This document shows, one piece after another, positions 6,964 through 15,722 of a stretch of DNA of 21,360 nucleotides. The first letter of the stretch is position 1; each line of letters opens with the position of its first letter. The DNA is from Caldifarciminota bacterium UBA2202. GTDB taxonomy: Bacteria; Hydrothermota; 32-111. Made by a program: the position numbers and the translations under genes. Under the pieces are notes generated by a model. That model was not told the DNA's origin. It worked only from the letters and a program-made list of their open reading frames with translations, and searched no databases. Location: contig DCUY01000051.1 of the NCBI GenBank assembly GCA_002327905.1, forward strand, positions 1 through 21,360, written 5' to 3'.

Positions 6964-9181
6964 CTGAAACTCCTATGGAAGGAACTATGGGAAACTGAGT
7001 AAACTCATATCTCTTTGACGGAGTGACACTGTGGTCATAGTAATAAAAATATACATTTCTAAAATTAAAAACATTGATTATGCTCAAATTGAGTTTGAGA
7101 GAAAAGTCATCTATTGTGAATTTGCGCGAGAAAGAGATATCGACTCTCTTATATGCGGGGAAGCGGCTCTCATTATAACCGCTCATTATCTCGCTCCATC
7201 CGCCGTCACCTATAGAATCGGACTCAATGTCATAATAGTAATTTCTGTATTTTCCGACAACAGCCGTATATGGAAATCCTGAGCCATAATTGACAGCTGT
7301 TGAGAAGTAAATCAAAAGCGGCAGAGGAAGAGTGAGTGTCATATTCAGATTATGAGTTTTGTCATAATATGGCAATACAAAAGTCGAATCTTTTAAAAAC
7401 TCTGTTCTTGAATATGAATATCCTATCCATCCGGATGCTTTGTTATAGGTCGATTTTATCATCACTTCAAATCCGTGGCTTCCTGCAACTGAAGAGATGT
7501 ATGCATTTTCAGGATTCTCCCTATTGATTATTAATTGTCCCATAGTTGTATACAATATATAAGGGTAATGCTTTTTGTAAAACTCTCCGGAAATGAAGAT
7601 TTTATCAGTCAAATAATACTCAATTCCTGAAATTGTGTGAATACACTCCTGAGGGTCATAAAGACTTTCTATGGGCAGCCACATCTCTCCGAAGATTGAT
7701 GCAAAGGAATTATCCTCCTGTCTTATGGATGTGATATATTGACTGTATTTTGCCAAACTTAAAGTCATAGCAAGACTCTTTGACAAGAAAAACTTTAGTC
7801 CGACCTGCGGGTTTATTCTGATAATGTCATTGTACTGGTATTTGTCAAATCTAACTCCGAATTGGCCTATGAATTTCTCGCTGTAATTGTAAGACCCATC
7901 CAAATATGCGGAAATTGTGTAGGGAGATCTTTGTAAATCTATCAAATTAAATGTATCAGCAATTGATACAAAATAATCGAAAGAATCTTTAATGGCGTCC
8001 AGTCCGAATTTCCCTTTAAAAGAATTCTTCTCTATGAAGTAACTCAGTTTTGAGCCGTATTCATAAATCAAAGAATGAGCTTTGAGAATCTCTATCACAT
8101 CGAAAGTATTTTGATAGGAAGACGAATAGAGAGTCAATGCCAATGATTTGCCTGAGGAGAGCAGTTGAGAGTAATTGAGTGAATACAAGCGGTTTCCCCA
8201 GTCCAGAGCCACAATGTCAATTGTGTCCTCAATTGACAAGCTTAAATTGTCAGTGCTGTTGAAATAGGTAAATGAAGTGCGTATATTATCCTTATAAGTA
8301 TAATCAATTTTCGAAGTTATATCATAGAAATAGTATGGGAAGGTAAAATTAATTAATGGGAGTATTTTATCAAAGTATGTGCGTCTTCCTGATACAAAAA
8401 ATGATAAACCGTCATATATCTTTGACTCGACAAATAGATTTGCGGCAAGTATTGAAGCGTCAAAAACAACATGGTAATCATCCTTCATTGGATTTATGCT
8501 CTTAACATCAATCACCGATGAGAGTCTGTTGGGATATGACTCCGGATATCCTCCTGCATAAAACTCAGCCTCTTTTACTGAATTTGTTTCAAAAGTGGAG
8601 AGAACTCCGCCAAGATGAAAGGGATTCATTATAGGTGAGTTGTCATAAAGAATAAGATTCTGGTCAGGAGAACCTCCGCGCACATAGAGAGCGGATGAAA
8701 AATCGCTTGAAGAGACTACCGAGGGAAGAAGCTGGAAGACTCTCATAATATCAGGTTCAATGAGCTGTGGCGAAAAATCGAACTCCTCTTTTTTATAAAC
8801 ATCCCTGCTGATTGAAATGGAATTTGTAAATTCCGCCCTCTCTCCTGTTATCTCCTGCCCCTTCATTTCAATTGGAATTGATTTGATGAAAAAATCTATT
8901 CTTCTGAAATCATCCTTTTTCAAGTTGACTCTCTGAGTGTCGGATGAATATCCGATTATATTGACAATTAAAGTATGGTCGCCGTCAGATAAATTATCCA
9001 ACGAATAGAAACCCTTCTCATCTCCAATATCACCCTGAGTGCCGTTCATTATAAAAACATTGCAGAATGGGATTGGCTTGTTTGTATTTATATCATATAC
9101 ATAACCCGAGACTGATGAGGAGAATATTTGTATTGAGGTTATAAATGACAAAACGAAAAGAAATTTCTTTATAAAAGCCAT
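6953..9181 (-). CDS. TonB-dependent receptor-like outer-membrane protein
   Basis: A 742-aa protein with a signal peptide (1-22, ends IQIFSS), a CarboxypepD_reg-like domain (about 24-100: VSGYVYD...NKPIPFCNVFI...GFYSLDNLSDGDHTLIVNIIGY), a plug domain (about 125-230, including LYVRGGSPDQNLILYDNSPI and GGYPESYPNRLSSVIDVKS) and a beta-barrel ending in the aromatic strand IPSIGVSGEF. It should bind a large substrate at the cell surface and import it with TonB/ExbBD energy, although no clear TonB box is visible and no tonB genes lie here. The substrate is unknown. It follows tldD, tldE and a helical protein on the same strand and overlaps the DUF4249-like lipoprotein gene. The ATG at 9181 has no obvious Shine-Dalgarno sequence. 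Confidence 0.83.
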   Translation of the reverse strand: MAFIKKFLFVLSFITSIQIFSSSVSGYVYDINTNKPIPFCNVFIMNGTQGDIGDEKGFYSLDNLSDGDHTLIVNIIGYSSDTQRVNLKKDDFRRIDFFIKSIPIEMKGQEITGERAEFTNSISISRDVYKKEEFDFSPQLIEPDIMRVFQLLPSVVSSSDFSSALYVRGGSPDQNLILYDNSPIMNPFHLGGVLSTFETNSVKEAEFYAGGYPESYPNRLSSVIDVKSINPMKDDYHVVFDASILAANLFVESKIYDGLSFFVSGRRTYFDKILPLINFTFPYYFYDITSKIDYTYKDNIRTSFTYFNSTDNLSLSIEDTIDIVALDWGNRLYSLNYSQLLSSGKSLALTLYSSSYQNTFDVIEILKAHSLIYEYGSKLSYFIEKNSFKGKFGLDAIKDSFDYFVSIADTFNLIDLQRSPYTISAYLDGSYNYSEKFIGQFGVRFDKYQYNDIIRINPQVGLKFFLSKSLAMTLSLAKYSQYITSIRQEDNSFASIFGEMWLPIESLYDPQECIHTISGIEYYLTDKIFISGEFYKKHYPYILYTTMGQLIINRENPENAYISSVAGSHGFEVMIKSTYNKASGWIGYSYSRTEFLKDSTFVLPYYDKTHNLNMTLTLPLPLLIYFSTAVNYGSGFPYTAVVGKYRNYYYDIESDSIGDGGWSEIMSGYNESRFPAYKRVDISFSRKFTIDDFSLKLNLSIINVFNFRNVYFYYYDHSVTPSKRYEFTQFPIVPSIGVSGEF

Positions 9182-9205
9182 AAAATTTGCTCGATATCCA
9201 AAACT

Positions 9206-9688
9206 CTAATCAAGCAGATCAAACAGCTCATCAAGGAGAGTGTCCGAATTCAATCTTACATTAGATGTATATTTTTCCTTAATTCTTACAGCCATTATGT
9301 TTATCTGTTCATCAATTTTATTTGTCTTCAACTTCTCCTTTTTTATCTTCTCTACTATCCTCTTCTTTTCATTTGTGAGAAGGTCAATGAATATTCTCTC
9401 TATTTCAGAGTAAATTGAATCCCCGTTCCAGTTCCGAAGCTCCTTCTCAAATATCATCAGATAAGATTTGTCAGCATCAGAGAGCCTCTGCTCCTTAAAA
9501 TAGTAATATCCGTTATAAAGTAAAAACTTGAATATGTCTTCAGAATAAAAATCAAAGAGTGTCTCCATTATATACAGGGAGACAAGGTAAAACATCTCAG
9601 GATTGTATTCATCATTATCCTTGAAATCCACGGATTCTATAAGTATGTTCTTTGTGAGATTGATAATCTCGTTTCTGTGTCTCTTCAT
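9206..9688 (-). CDS. Helical protein of unknown function
   Basis: A 160-aa charged, mostly helical cytoplasmic protein with no signal peptide and no motif that I recognise. The Lys/Glu-rich stretch KKRIVEKIKKEKLKTNKIDE (113-132) could form a coiled coil. Its ATG shares one base with the tldE stop codon (TAATG, 9686-9690), so it is translationally coupled to tldE and probably made in the same amounts. The next gene downstream, the TonB-dependent receptor, begins 24 nt later. Its conserved-looking coupling to tldE makes a role with the TldD/TldE protease worth considering, but nothing in the sequence states what it does. Confidence 0.7.
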   Translation of the reverse strand: MKRHRNEIINLTKNILIESVDFKDNDEYNPEMFYLVSLYIMETLFDFYSEDIFKFLLYNGYYYFKEQRLSDADKSYLMIFEKELRNWNGDSIYSEIERIFIDLLTNEKKRIVEKIKKEKLKTNKIDEQINIMAVRIKEKYTSNVRLNSDTLLDELFDLLD

Positions 9689-10917
9689 TATAATCCTTTT
9701 TGAATGTTCATATTAACCGCGAAAAACTTTTCAAAGTCGCCTTTGAACATGGTCTCTTTAAGTGAACCAATATAATCTATTCCGAACATTTTTTCAATAG
9801 TGTTGTTAAGCATCAATTCCTGAACCCGCCCCTTCATCTCTCCGTCCTCATAAAGATATCCAAGCTGTACGGGAAGGGATATTGACCCGTCATCCTGAAA
9901 ATCTCCGCCTGAAGTTATAAGCACAAACAAAGCTCTCTTCAAATCGTTCAAAGAGACTCCGGTCTCCTTTGCATAGAGATAATTCGGGTATATTTCAGAT
10001 GATTTGTTATATGGTCTTGTAGAGGTTCCGGTCGGGAGTCTTTTATAAATTGATGCTCTTCTCAAATCATACATTCCTGTTAAAATCTTTCCGTCTTCAA
10101 TAAGAGGAAGAATGTGCTTCTCTCTTGCGTATCCGTCTCCGTCAAAAGGATTTGCTATGTGATGCTCAGGGTCATAGTTGATGTCATATAAAGAAAATTT
10201 ATCGGAGAAGAATTTTGTATTCATCTTTGATGAAAAATAGGAGCTTTTAAGTTCAATAAGCTCGCCATTCAGATGCCTTGCAAAGAATGACATTATTGTA
10301 GGGTCCTGCCAGAAGATTACAGGAATTGAATCGTCCTCAAGAGGAATCACATTATTGAATGCATCAAGATGCTGTGAGAATTTTGAAATGAATTCATCCA
10401 TATCAGGATAATCATAGTAAACATTGGCAAATCCCCCGTCCATAATTGAAGCGCTGTTTTTGTGTTTGAACATTATCTGAAGGAGGATGTATGATGACCT
10501 GACTGTGTAATCGGCACCGAGAGAATTTTCAAGATGCTCCTCAGCTTTTGAAAATTCAGTATTTCCTGAAAATATGAAATCAGGATTTGATTTTTTAAGA
10601 CTGGCAAGCATTTCATCAGTGACTCTTAAAAGCGTCTCCTCTGAAATCACTCCGCCTGAAACATCCCATGTGCGCTTTGTTCCTGCAGGAAGGGAAAACT
10701 GCACAGGCACTCTTAAAGAGAGTGATTCTACAGCTTTCTTTTCAAGAACCTCTGTCTTTGATGAGCTCATTGATGCTGAAATTCCAATGTATCCTCTGTC
10801 AAAAACTCTCACTGATGAGCGCTCTCTTTTTTTGTTCCTCACAGATTCTATTTCGGAATTTGCTATTGAGATATTAGCGGCGTCAATTTTAGATTTGAAA
10901 TATTCTTTATCCATCAT
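9688..10917 (-). CDS. tldE: TldE/PmbA-type protease subunit
   Basis: TldE (PmbA) is the non-metal-binding partner of TldD; together they form a cytoplasmic heterodimeric metalloprotease that degrades or trims unfolded small peptides, for example microcin B17 precursor and CcdA in E. coli. This 409-aa protein has the family's N-terminal half followed by the C-terminal barrel region (for example SLPVQLGYLYEDGEMKGRVQELMLNN near 350-375) and lacks the HExxxH motif, as expected for TldE. It is somewhat shorter than E. coli PmbA (450 aa). It begins 5 nt after tldD behind TAGGAG; two consecutive ATGs are possible starts, and the second has the better spacing. It is coupled to the downstream 160-aa gene. 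Confidence 0.85.
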   Translation of the reverse strand: MMDKEYFKSKIDAANISIANSEIESVRNKKRERSSVRVFDRGYIGISASMSSSKTEVLEKKAVESLSLRVPVQFSLPAGTKRTWDVSGGVISEETLLRVTDEMLASLKKSNPDFIFSGNTEFSKAEEHLENSLGADYTVRSSYILLQIMFKHKNSASIMDGGFANVYYDYPDMDEFISKFSQHLDAFNNVIPLEDDSIPVIFWQDPTIMSFFARHLNGELIELKSSYFSSKMNTKFFSDKFSLYDINYDPEHHIANPFDGDGYAREKHILPLIEDGKILTGMYDLRRASIYKRLPTGTSTRPYNKSSEIYPNYLYAKETGVSLNDLKRALFVLITSGGDFQDDGSISLPVQLGYLYEDGEMKGRVQELMLNNTIEKMFGIDYIGSLKETMFKGDFEKFFAVNMNIQKGL

Positions 10918-10922
10918 TTCTC

Positions 10923-12290
10923 CTACGAGACATTCATTTTTTTAACAAAGACAAATGGTCCTCCGAAACTCACTCTTAGAGGATACTGTTCATTCTTTCC
11001 GCAACCTCCAGTTAAAGAGGATTTCAGCACGAGTTCGTCAGACAGCCCTTCAATGTCATTCAATGTTTCGAATATGGTGCCTGTTATAACATTAATCTTT
11101 ACCGGCTCTGTAATCTTTCCCGATTTTATCTTATATGCCTTTAAGGGTGCAATGGTAAAAGTTGAGAGGCCTGACCCGTGTTTTATTGACTTGATAAAAT
11201 ATCCATTGTCAATTGAAGAGACAAGAGAATTGAATGTGGATGTTCCTTTCTCTATATATGTGTTGGTCATTCTCACAATCGGCTGAAATTCAAAATTGAT
11301 TGCTCTTCCGTTCCCTGTGGGCATCTCATTCAGGTCAAATGCTGTTGACAATGAGTGAAGTCTCCCTGTCAGTATGCCGTCTTTTATAAGGTAAGTCTTC
11401 TGTGACTTCGTCCCTTCGTCATCAAATGGCGTGTATCCGGAATTTCCGGGTATGTCTCCGTAATCAATTATACTGAGCTTTTCACTGCCCACCCTCTTTC
11501 CCAACGCCCATTCCTTCTTCATGTTTTCATCGCCTATCATAAAATCAGATTCTGATTTATGCCCGAAAGATTCATGAGCAAAGACGCCTGCTGTGCTGGG
11601 AGACAAAATTAGAGGAAAGACTCCCGGAGCGCAAGAATTCGCATAGAGGAAAGTTTCGCTTTCAAATAGAGCATCACTGATATCCTTCTCCTTTGAAAGA
11701 AGTTTGCTGAAATCGTCAGAGTAAACAGAGTACATGTCATTGAAATTTTTATCATTATCGGAGAATCTGTAACTGATTCGTATCTCATAACCGAGATAAT
11801 CATAATTTGTCAAAACATTCTTTGAATTTGCGAAAAACATCTCGCTCTTTTTTTCTATATAATTAGATTGAGTGACTTTGATTTTTTGGTTCGCTTTTGT
11901 CAAAGAATCGTACGAAGATAAAAGAGAATACTTTTCAGCCATTGAAATGGCTTTTGTTTTTGATTCATACAAAAACCTCTCCGAGACAGAGGGGGAGATT
12001 GAATCGAAAATCGGAAGAGAGATTCCCTTGTGCGTCTTTGATATTGAACAGAGAGAATCAAGTTCTCTCTGAAGATTTTCAATTGAGGAGACTGATTTGT
12101 AAAACCACCTGCCGTTATTATATACTCGTATAAATGCACCGACATTCACCTCTTCTATTGCATTTGTGGTCTCATGATTTGAAATGCCGATTGATGCATA
12201 GGATGTTTTTTCAATTCTCACATCAGCGTATTGAGCTCCCCTGTTAAGGTCAAGTTCTCTCAAAGTCTTAATGATTTCGTTTTTATCCAT
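10923..12290 (-). CDS. tldD: TldD metalloprotease catalytic subunit
   Basis: TldD carries the active site of the TldD/TldE protease. In this 455-aa protein the zinc motif HESFGH is at 239-244 (HExxxH), preceded by LILSPSTAGVFA, the normal context in this family. A C-terminal TGGCGKNEQYPLRVSFGGP segment (428-446) supplies the conserved cysteine region. Length agrees with the family. It starts 2 nt after the stop of the upstream membrane-associated protein (TAA-TT-ATG), with tldE following at 5 nt, so it is the second gene of a tight minus-strand run. In E. coli the tldD and tldE genes are separated; adjacent pairs as here are common elsewhere. The enzyme is very probably active; its natural substrate in this organism is unknown. 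Confidence 0.92.
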   Translation of the reverse strand: MDKNEIIKTLRELDLNRGAQYADVRIEKTSYASIGISNHETTNAIEEVNVGAFIRVYNNGRWFYKSVSSIENLQRELDSLCSISKTHKGISLPIFDSISPSVSERFLYESKTKAISMAEKYSLLSSYDSLTKANQKIKVTQSNYIEKKSEMFFANSKNVLTNYDYLGYEIRISYRFSDNDKNFNDMYSVYSDDFSKLLSKEKDISDALFESETFLYANSCAPGVFPLILSPSTAGVFAHESFGHKSESDFMIGDENMKKEWALGKRVGSEKLSIIDYGDIPGNSGYTPFDDEGTKSQKTYLIKDGILTGRLHSLSTAFDLNEMPTGNGRAINFEFQPIVRMTNTYIEKGTSTFNSLVSSIDNGYFIKSIKHGSGLSTFTIAPLKAYKIKSGKITEPVKINVITGTIFETLNDIEGLSDELVLKSSLTGGCGKNEQYPLRVSFGGPFVFVKKMNVS

Positions 12291-12292
12291 AA

Positions 12293-13690
12293 TTAAAATG
12301 AGTATGAAAGGTTTACTCCCAAACCATTGTTTTTTGTCGGATACAGATTGAAACCAAGATTAGAGCCGAAGTCTGACCCGTTTTGTATTGCATCTTTTCT
12401 AAGCATATAGACTCCGAACTCTCCGGCAATCATACATATTGCTCCAATTGAGGTGTGAAATTTTGGTTCGGAAGCGAAGTTTTCATTAGTATAACTTTCA
12501 ATAACCAACTGTATTCCCTGTCCGAGGGAACCTCCGACTATTCCGCCTATCATCATGAGAATGGCATTTCCATCATCAAGATGAATGTCTTTCATCAAAT
12601 ATGCAGTCGCGCCTGTTGTCAGCATTGACATGGCAGTATGAATAAGAAGCATCTCGTCTTCCACATCAATATAATTGTCAAGTTCATTTGCCAGAAGGAA
12701 TCCTGTGATGGAGTTGAATGTATAAAAGTATCCGTCAAATGATTTAAGCCCGTATTTTTCCTGATTTCCGAAATAGAATCCGGCAACCCTTAAACCGATA
12801 GAGGAAAAAAGAGCGGGTGGATATCCGATAGCCTCTCTTTTTTGATTAAGAGAATCAATTATGTTCTGAACAGAATCCACTTCTGCCAAATACTGATTAA
12901 ATAGAAGCGTATCATAATTCATTGTGTCCGTATATTGCGGTTCATTTGGGTTATCCTCAACCAATTTCGTTGTCAAATATCCCCCCAAGAGTCCGCCCCA
13001 GATATAACCCATGTAAGAACCTGCGGCATACATGTCGCTCGCCGCTCTTCTGAATGGTCCGAGCTTTCTTGAGAGAGCATATCCACCCCAAGATTCCGTA
13101 TAGCCAAAAGCCATTGCCGCGAGAGCGTCAGGCATAACATCGAGATTTCCCACAGAGTAGGTTTTTCCAAACTCTGATTTTGTAGCTCCGGACTTTAGCA
13201 CAAAATAATCTAAAGGCCCAAGCCTGTATCCCCAATCTATGAAGGCAAGAGAATAATCAGGCACATCATCTTTTATCAGTATAGGAGGGAGAAAGAACAT
13301 TAAAGTGGGAGTTGAAAGATAAATAAGAGGCGCATATTTCTTCTCCATTATTCCAAAACCCATTGCTATTTCGACTCCGTAAGGGAATCCCTGCCATGCT
13401 CCGTACCATCCTGCCTGCCACTTGAAAGGGACTATTTTTAGAAGCTGTGGGTTGTACAATGTCGGCTGAGCAATAATCTCAGTCTGTTCAATCTCTTTCA
13501 GCGGCTCCGCTATTGTCTCTTTTGCAATTGTGTCCATAGGAACAATAGAAATCTCTTCCTTTGAAAGAGTGTCTCCGTTTTCGCTTATTACGACTTTAAA
13601 TATCCTGCCCTGCTCCTGAATGAAAATTTCTTCAGCAAACAGAGAAGCAAAGAGAAGAGAAATCGAAATAATGAAAAATATTTTTTTCAT
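12293..13690 (-). CDS. Exported glycine-rich hydrophobic protein, unknown
   Basis: A 465-aa protein with a clear Sec signal peptide (MKKIFFIISISLLFASLFA-EE), a polar linker (about 20-85, rich in Glu/Ile/Thr) and then alternating hydrophobic, glycine-rich segments (YMGYIWGGLLGGYLTTKL, MMIGGIVGGSLGQGIQLVIE, SIGAICMIAGEFGVYM) ending in LGVNLSYSF, an aromatic C-terminus typical of outer-membrane proteins. I do not recognise the family; a membrane-embedded envelope protein is the safest description. It is the first gene of the minus-strand run that continues with tldD and tldE, 2 nt apart. It has AAGGAG four bases before ATG and a sigma70-like promoter at 13709-13736. Confidence 0.75.
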   Translation of the reverse strand: MKKIFFIISISLLFASLFAEEIFIQEQGRIFKVVISENGDTLSKEEISIVPMDTIAKETIAEPLKEIEQTEIIAQPTLYNPQLLKIVPFKWQAGWYGAWQGFPYGVEIAMGFGIMEKKYAPLIYLSTPTLMFFLPPILIKDDVPDYSLAFIDWGYRLGPLDYFVLKSGATKSEFGKTYSVGNLDVMPDALAAMAFGYTESWGGYALSRKLGPFRRAASDMYAAGSYMGYIWGGLLGGYLTTKLVEDNPNEPQYTDTMNYDTLLFNQYLAEVDSVQNIIDSLNQKREAIGYPPALFSSIGLRVAGFYFGNQEKYGLKSFDGYFYTFNSITGFLLANELDNYIDVEDEMLLIHTAMSMLTTGATAYLMKDIHLDDGNAILMMIGGIVGGSLGQGIQLVIESYTNENFASEPKFHTSIGAICMIAGEFGVYMLRKDAIQNGSDFGSNLGFNLYPTKNNGLGVNLSYSF

Positions 13691-13708
13691 AACACTCCTT
13701 TTTTATAA

Positions 13709-13736
13709 ATTATAATGCTTTTAACAAAAATAACAA
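13709..13736 (-). promoter_or_regulatory. Promoter of the tldD/tldE-receptor run
   Basis: On the minus strand: TTGTTA (13736-13731), 16-bp spacer, TATAAT (13714-13709, perfect -10), then AAGGAG at 13700-13695 and ATG at 13690. It is probably the main promoter of the whole run down to 6244, because the internal gaps are only about 24 nt or less. Confidence 0.6.
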
Positions 13737-13783
13737 GACATTAATATGTTGAAAAAGTAACAAATTGTCAGATAATCGTTTTA

Positions 13784-13812
13784 TTGACTTTTTAATATAA
13801 GCCATATATACT
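13784..13812 (+). promoter_or_regulatory. Promoter of the barrel protein/FN3 lipoprotein pair
   Basis: TTGACT (13784-13789), 17-bp spacer, TATACT (13807-13812); both boxes match 5 of 6. The ribosome-binding site follows at 13821-13827. It stands back to back with the minus-strand promoter at 13709-13736 in a 142-bp divergent region. Confidence 0.65.
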
Positions 13813-13820
13813 TAAAAAAA

Positions 13821-13827
13821 AAGGAGG
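13821..13827 (+). promoter_or_regulatory. Consensus ribosome-binding site before a CTG start
   Basis: AAGGAGG ends 5 nt before CTG at 13833, the ideal spacing. No ATG, GTG or TTG sits at a usable distance; the nearest in-frame TTG (13851) is 23 nt away and would cut the basic part off the signal peptide. Confidence 0.7.
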
Positions 13828-13832
13828 ATCAA

Positions 13833-15041
13833 CTGAAAGTTAAATTCTTTTTGTTTCTTATACTGTCAGTTTTTGCAATTCACAATTATTCTTTAACATT
13901 ATATATTGACTGCAAAGATGATATGACTGTTGAATATCTGATGCGGAATAATTCCGGCATAGGATTTGTCAGAATCCCGGAGGACGCGGACATTTCAATC
14001 AAAATTACCGATGTCACTCTTTATGCGGGAGAGGAGACAATAATAATTCTGAGCGGAAAAGGAGGTTTTTCTGATTTTTCCGACACAGTGAGGTTCCTTT
14101 CCGGAGAGGATGATTCTGAATACAATAAACTGCAGGCTATAAACACAAAAATCATCTCTTCAATTTTAAGAGCCACAAAGGATAAAAATCTGCTCATGTC
14201 ATACAGCATCTCCTCCTTAAAAGCAAGAGATGCCGAACTTGAAGATTCAACTGACAAATGGCGAAAATGGATAGCCACAGTGAATGCTTTGGGAGATATA
14301 AGCAAAGAGACCTCATATCTGAACTATTCTCTTTACGGAGCATTTTCAATAAGAAGAGTCACTTCAAAAGATAAATTTAAAGCATCAGTGACTGCAACAA
14401 ACAATATTTTTGAATACTTAAACGACGGTATTTACAGATCAGCAGTAAAAACATACACGGGCTCCATCTATTATGCAAAAGGGATCGGGGATAATTTTGC
14501 ATGGAGAGTGGCAAATGATTCCAAGAGAGCAACATACTATAATTTCGAACTCAGAAATGAAACTTCATTAGGGATAGAATACAGTTTGTTCCCATACAGC
14601 ACATCGCAACTTGCCCAAATGAGATTTTCCATTGTTCCTTCAGCGATTTACTATGATTATTATGAGAAGACGATTTTTGAGAGAGATGAGGAATGGAGGG
14701 GAAGAATAAAGTGCAGAACTGCTCTTGATTTGATAAGGGAGAGGTATTCGCTGTCATGTGCCGTATCAGGCGAGATTTTTCTGAGCAAAGAAAGGTTTTA
14801 TAATATATATGCCGAATCTGAAGCGGATATAAACATCTTTAAAGGAATGAATCTTGAATTTTATGGGAATATCTCTTTTCCACGCGACCAATTTTATTTG
14901 AAAGCATCTGAATATTCCGAAGAAGAAATTTTATTAAAACAAAATCAAATGCTTACTGATTACATTTTATATTTATATGTAGGAATAAGCTACTCTTTCG
15001 GTAGCAAATTTGCAAATGTCTTTAATATCATGTTTGATTGA
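13833..15041 (+). CDS. Outer-membrane barrel protein with secreted N-terminal domain
   Basis: Read from CTG 13833 this is 402 aa: signal peptide (KVKFFLFLILSVFA), an N-terminal alpha/beta domain (about 25-120, opening LTLYIDCKDDMTVEYLMRNN, containing DADISIKITDV) and a C-terminal beta-barrel (about 150-402) ending YLYVGISYSFGSKFANVFN. I associate this arrangement (acidic IDC-type opening, FPYS segment, GISYSFGS-x-x-NV end) with an uncharacterised outer-membrane protein family found in Bacteroidota, Ignavibacteria and Gemmatimonadota; function unknown. The conventional start would be TTG 13851, but AAGGAGG five bases before CTG and the Lys residues it adds to the signal peptide favour CTG. It shares a transcript with the FN3 lipoprotein that begins 43 nt later. 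Confidence 0.72.
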   Translation: MKVKFFLFLILSVFAIHNYSLTLYIDCKDDMTVEYLMRNNSGIGFVRIPEDADISIKITDVTLYAGEETIIILSGKGGFSDFSDTVRFLSGEDDSEYNKLQAINTKIISSILRATKDKNLLMSYSISSLKARDAELEDSTDKWRKWIATVNALGDISKETSYLNYSLYGAFSIRRVTSKDKFKASVTATNNIFEYLNDGIYRSAVKTYTGSIYYAKGIGDNFAWRVANDSKRATYYNFELRNETSLGIEYSLFPYSTSQLAQMRFSIVPSAIYYDYYEKTIFERDEEWRGRIKCRTALDLIRERYSLSCAVSGEIFLSKERFYNIYAESEADINIFKGMNLEFYGNISFPRDQFYLKASEYSEEEILLKQNQMLTDYILYLYVGISYSFGSKFANVFNIMFD

Positions 15042-15084
15042 GGACATATTGACAAAAAAGAAAAATGGAGTCATAATTTATTTG

Positions 15085-15720
15085 ATGAGAAAAAAAATAT
15101 TTTTTGCATTAGGAATTATTTTTTTTATATCCTGTTCCTTTTTGGGAAGGACTCCATCTGACATTAGCGTTTTACTGCCTGCAGACGGAGCATTGTTTCA
15201 GCCTGCCAATCTTCAGCTTGTGTGGTATTGTGAAAATGCAGATAAATTTCAGATTTATTTCGGCGAGAATCAGGACAGTATGGATATGATTTCAGAACAG
15301 ACCGGAAGCACTTATGAATTTACCAAACTATCTCCGAGAACAAAATACTATTGGAAAATCAAAGCGATTAATAATGTCGGGGAAAAAGTGACGGCTGTTT
15401 TATCTTTTACTACAGGCACAATTCCTGATCCTGTGACAAATCTTTTAACTCCTGAAAATATGTCAATGATAAACGAGCCAAACGCATGGGTTTCGTGGGA
15501 AGCAGTGGCATACGCAGACAGTTATTTTGTTGAAATTGCATTTGATACAATGTTTTTAAACTTGGAACTCAGTCAAATGTTTGATACAACAGTGTGTTTT
15601 CACAGGGATTTCATTCCACTGGATACACTCTACTGGAGAGTACAGAGCTGGAACACTTTCGGACATGCGGAATGGAGCCCTGTACACTGGTTTTATGTTG
15701 TCAGGTATCTTCCAAAATAA
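15085..15720 (+). CDS. Lipoprotein with two fibronectin type III domains
   Basis: From ATG 15085 the protein has 211 aa. The signal peptide MRKKIFFALGIIFFIS ends in a lipobox (FISC, Cys17). Two Ig/FN3-like beta domains follow: about 24-110 (LQLVWYCENADKFQIYFGEN ... LSPRTKYYWKIKAINNVGE ... SFTTG) and about 118-205 (WVSWEAVAYADSYFVEIAFD ... LDTLYWRVQSWNTFG ... WSPVHWFYV). The YYWKIKA and LYWRVQS strands are classic for FN3 domains in extracellular bacterial proteins. It is likely anchored in a membrane and binding or structural rather than enzymatic. An upstream in-frame start at 15010 would put 25 non-signal-like residues in front and overlap the preceding gene, so I reject it. The gene ends 2 nt from the convergent receptor stop. 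Confidence 0.78.
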   Translation: MRKKIFFALGIIFFISCSFLGRTPSDISVLLPADGALFQPANLQLVWYCENADKFQIYFGENQDSMDMISEQTGSTYEFTKLSPRTKYYWKIKAINNVGEKVTAVLSFTTGTIPDPVTNLLTPENMSMINEPNAWVSWEAVAYADSYFVEIAFDTMFLNLELSQMFDTTVCFHRDFIPLDTLYWRVQSWNTFGHAEWSPVHWFYVVRYLPK

Positions 15721-15722
15721 TA

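Noticed and set aside
11872..12145. Several overlapping frames within tldD
   Set aside because: TldD frame is conserved and full length; these are shadows without signals.
15010..15084. Upstream start of the FN3 lipoprotein
   Set aside because: It overlaps the previous gene and would bury the lipobox signal peptide behind 25 residues.
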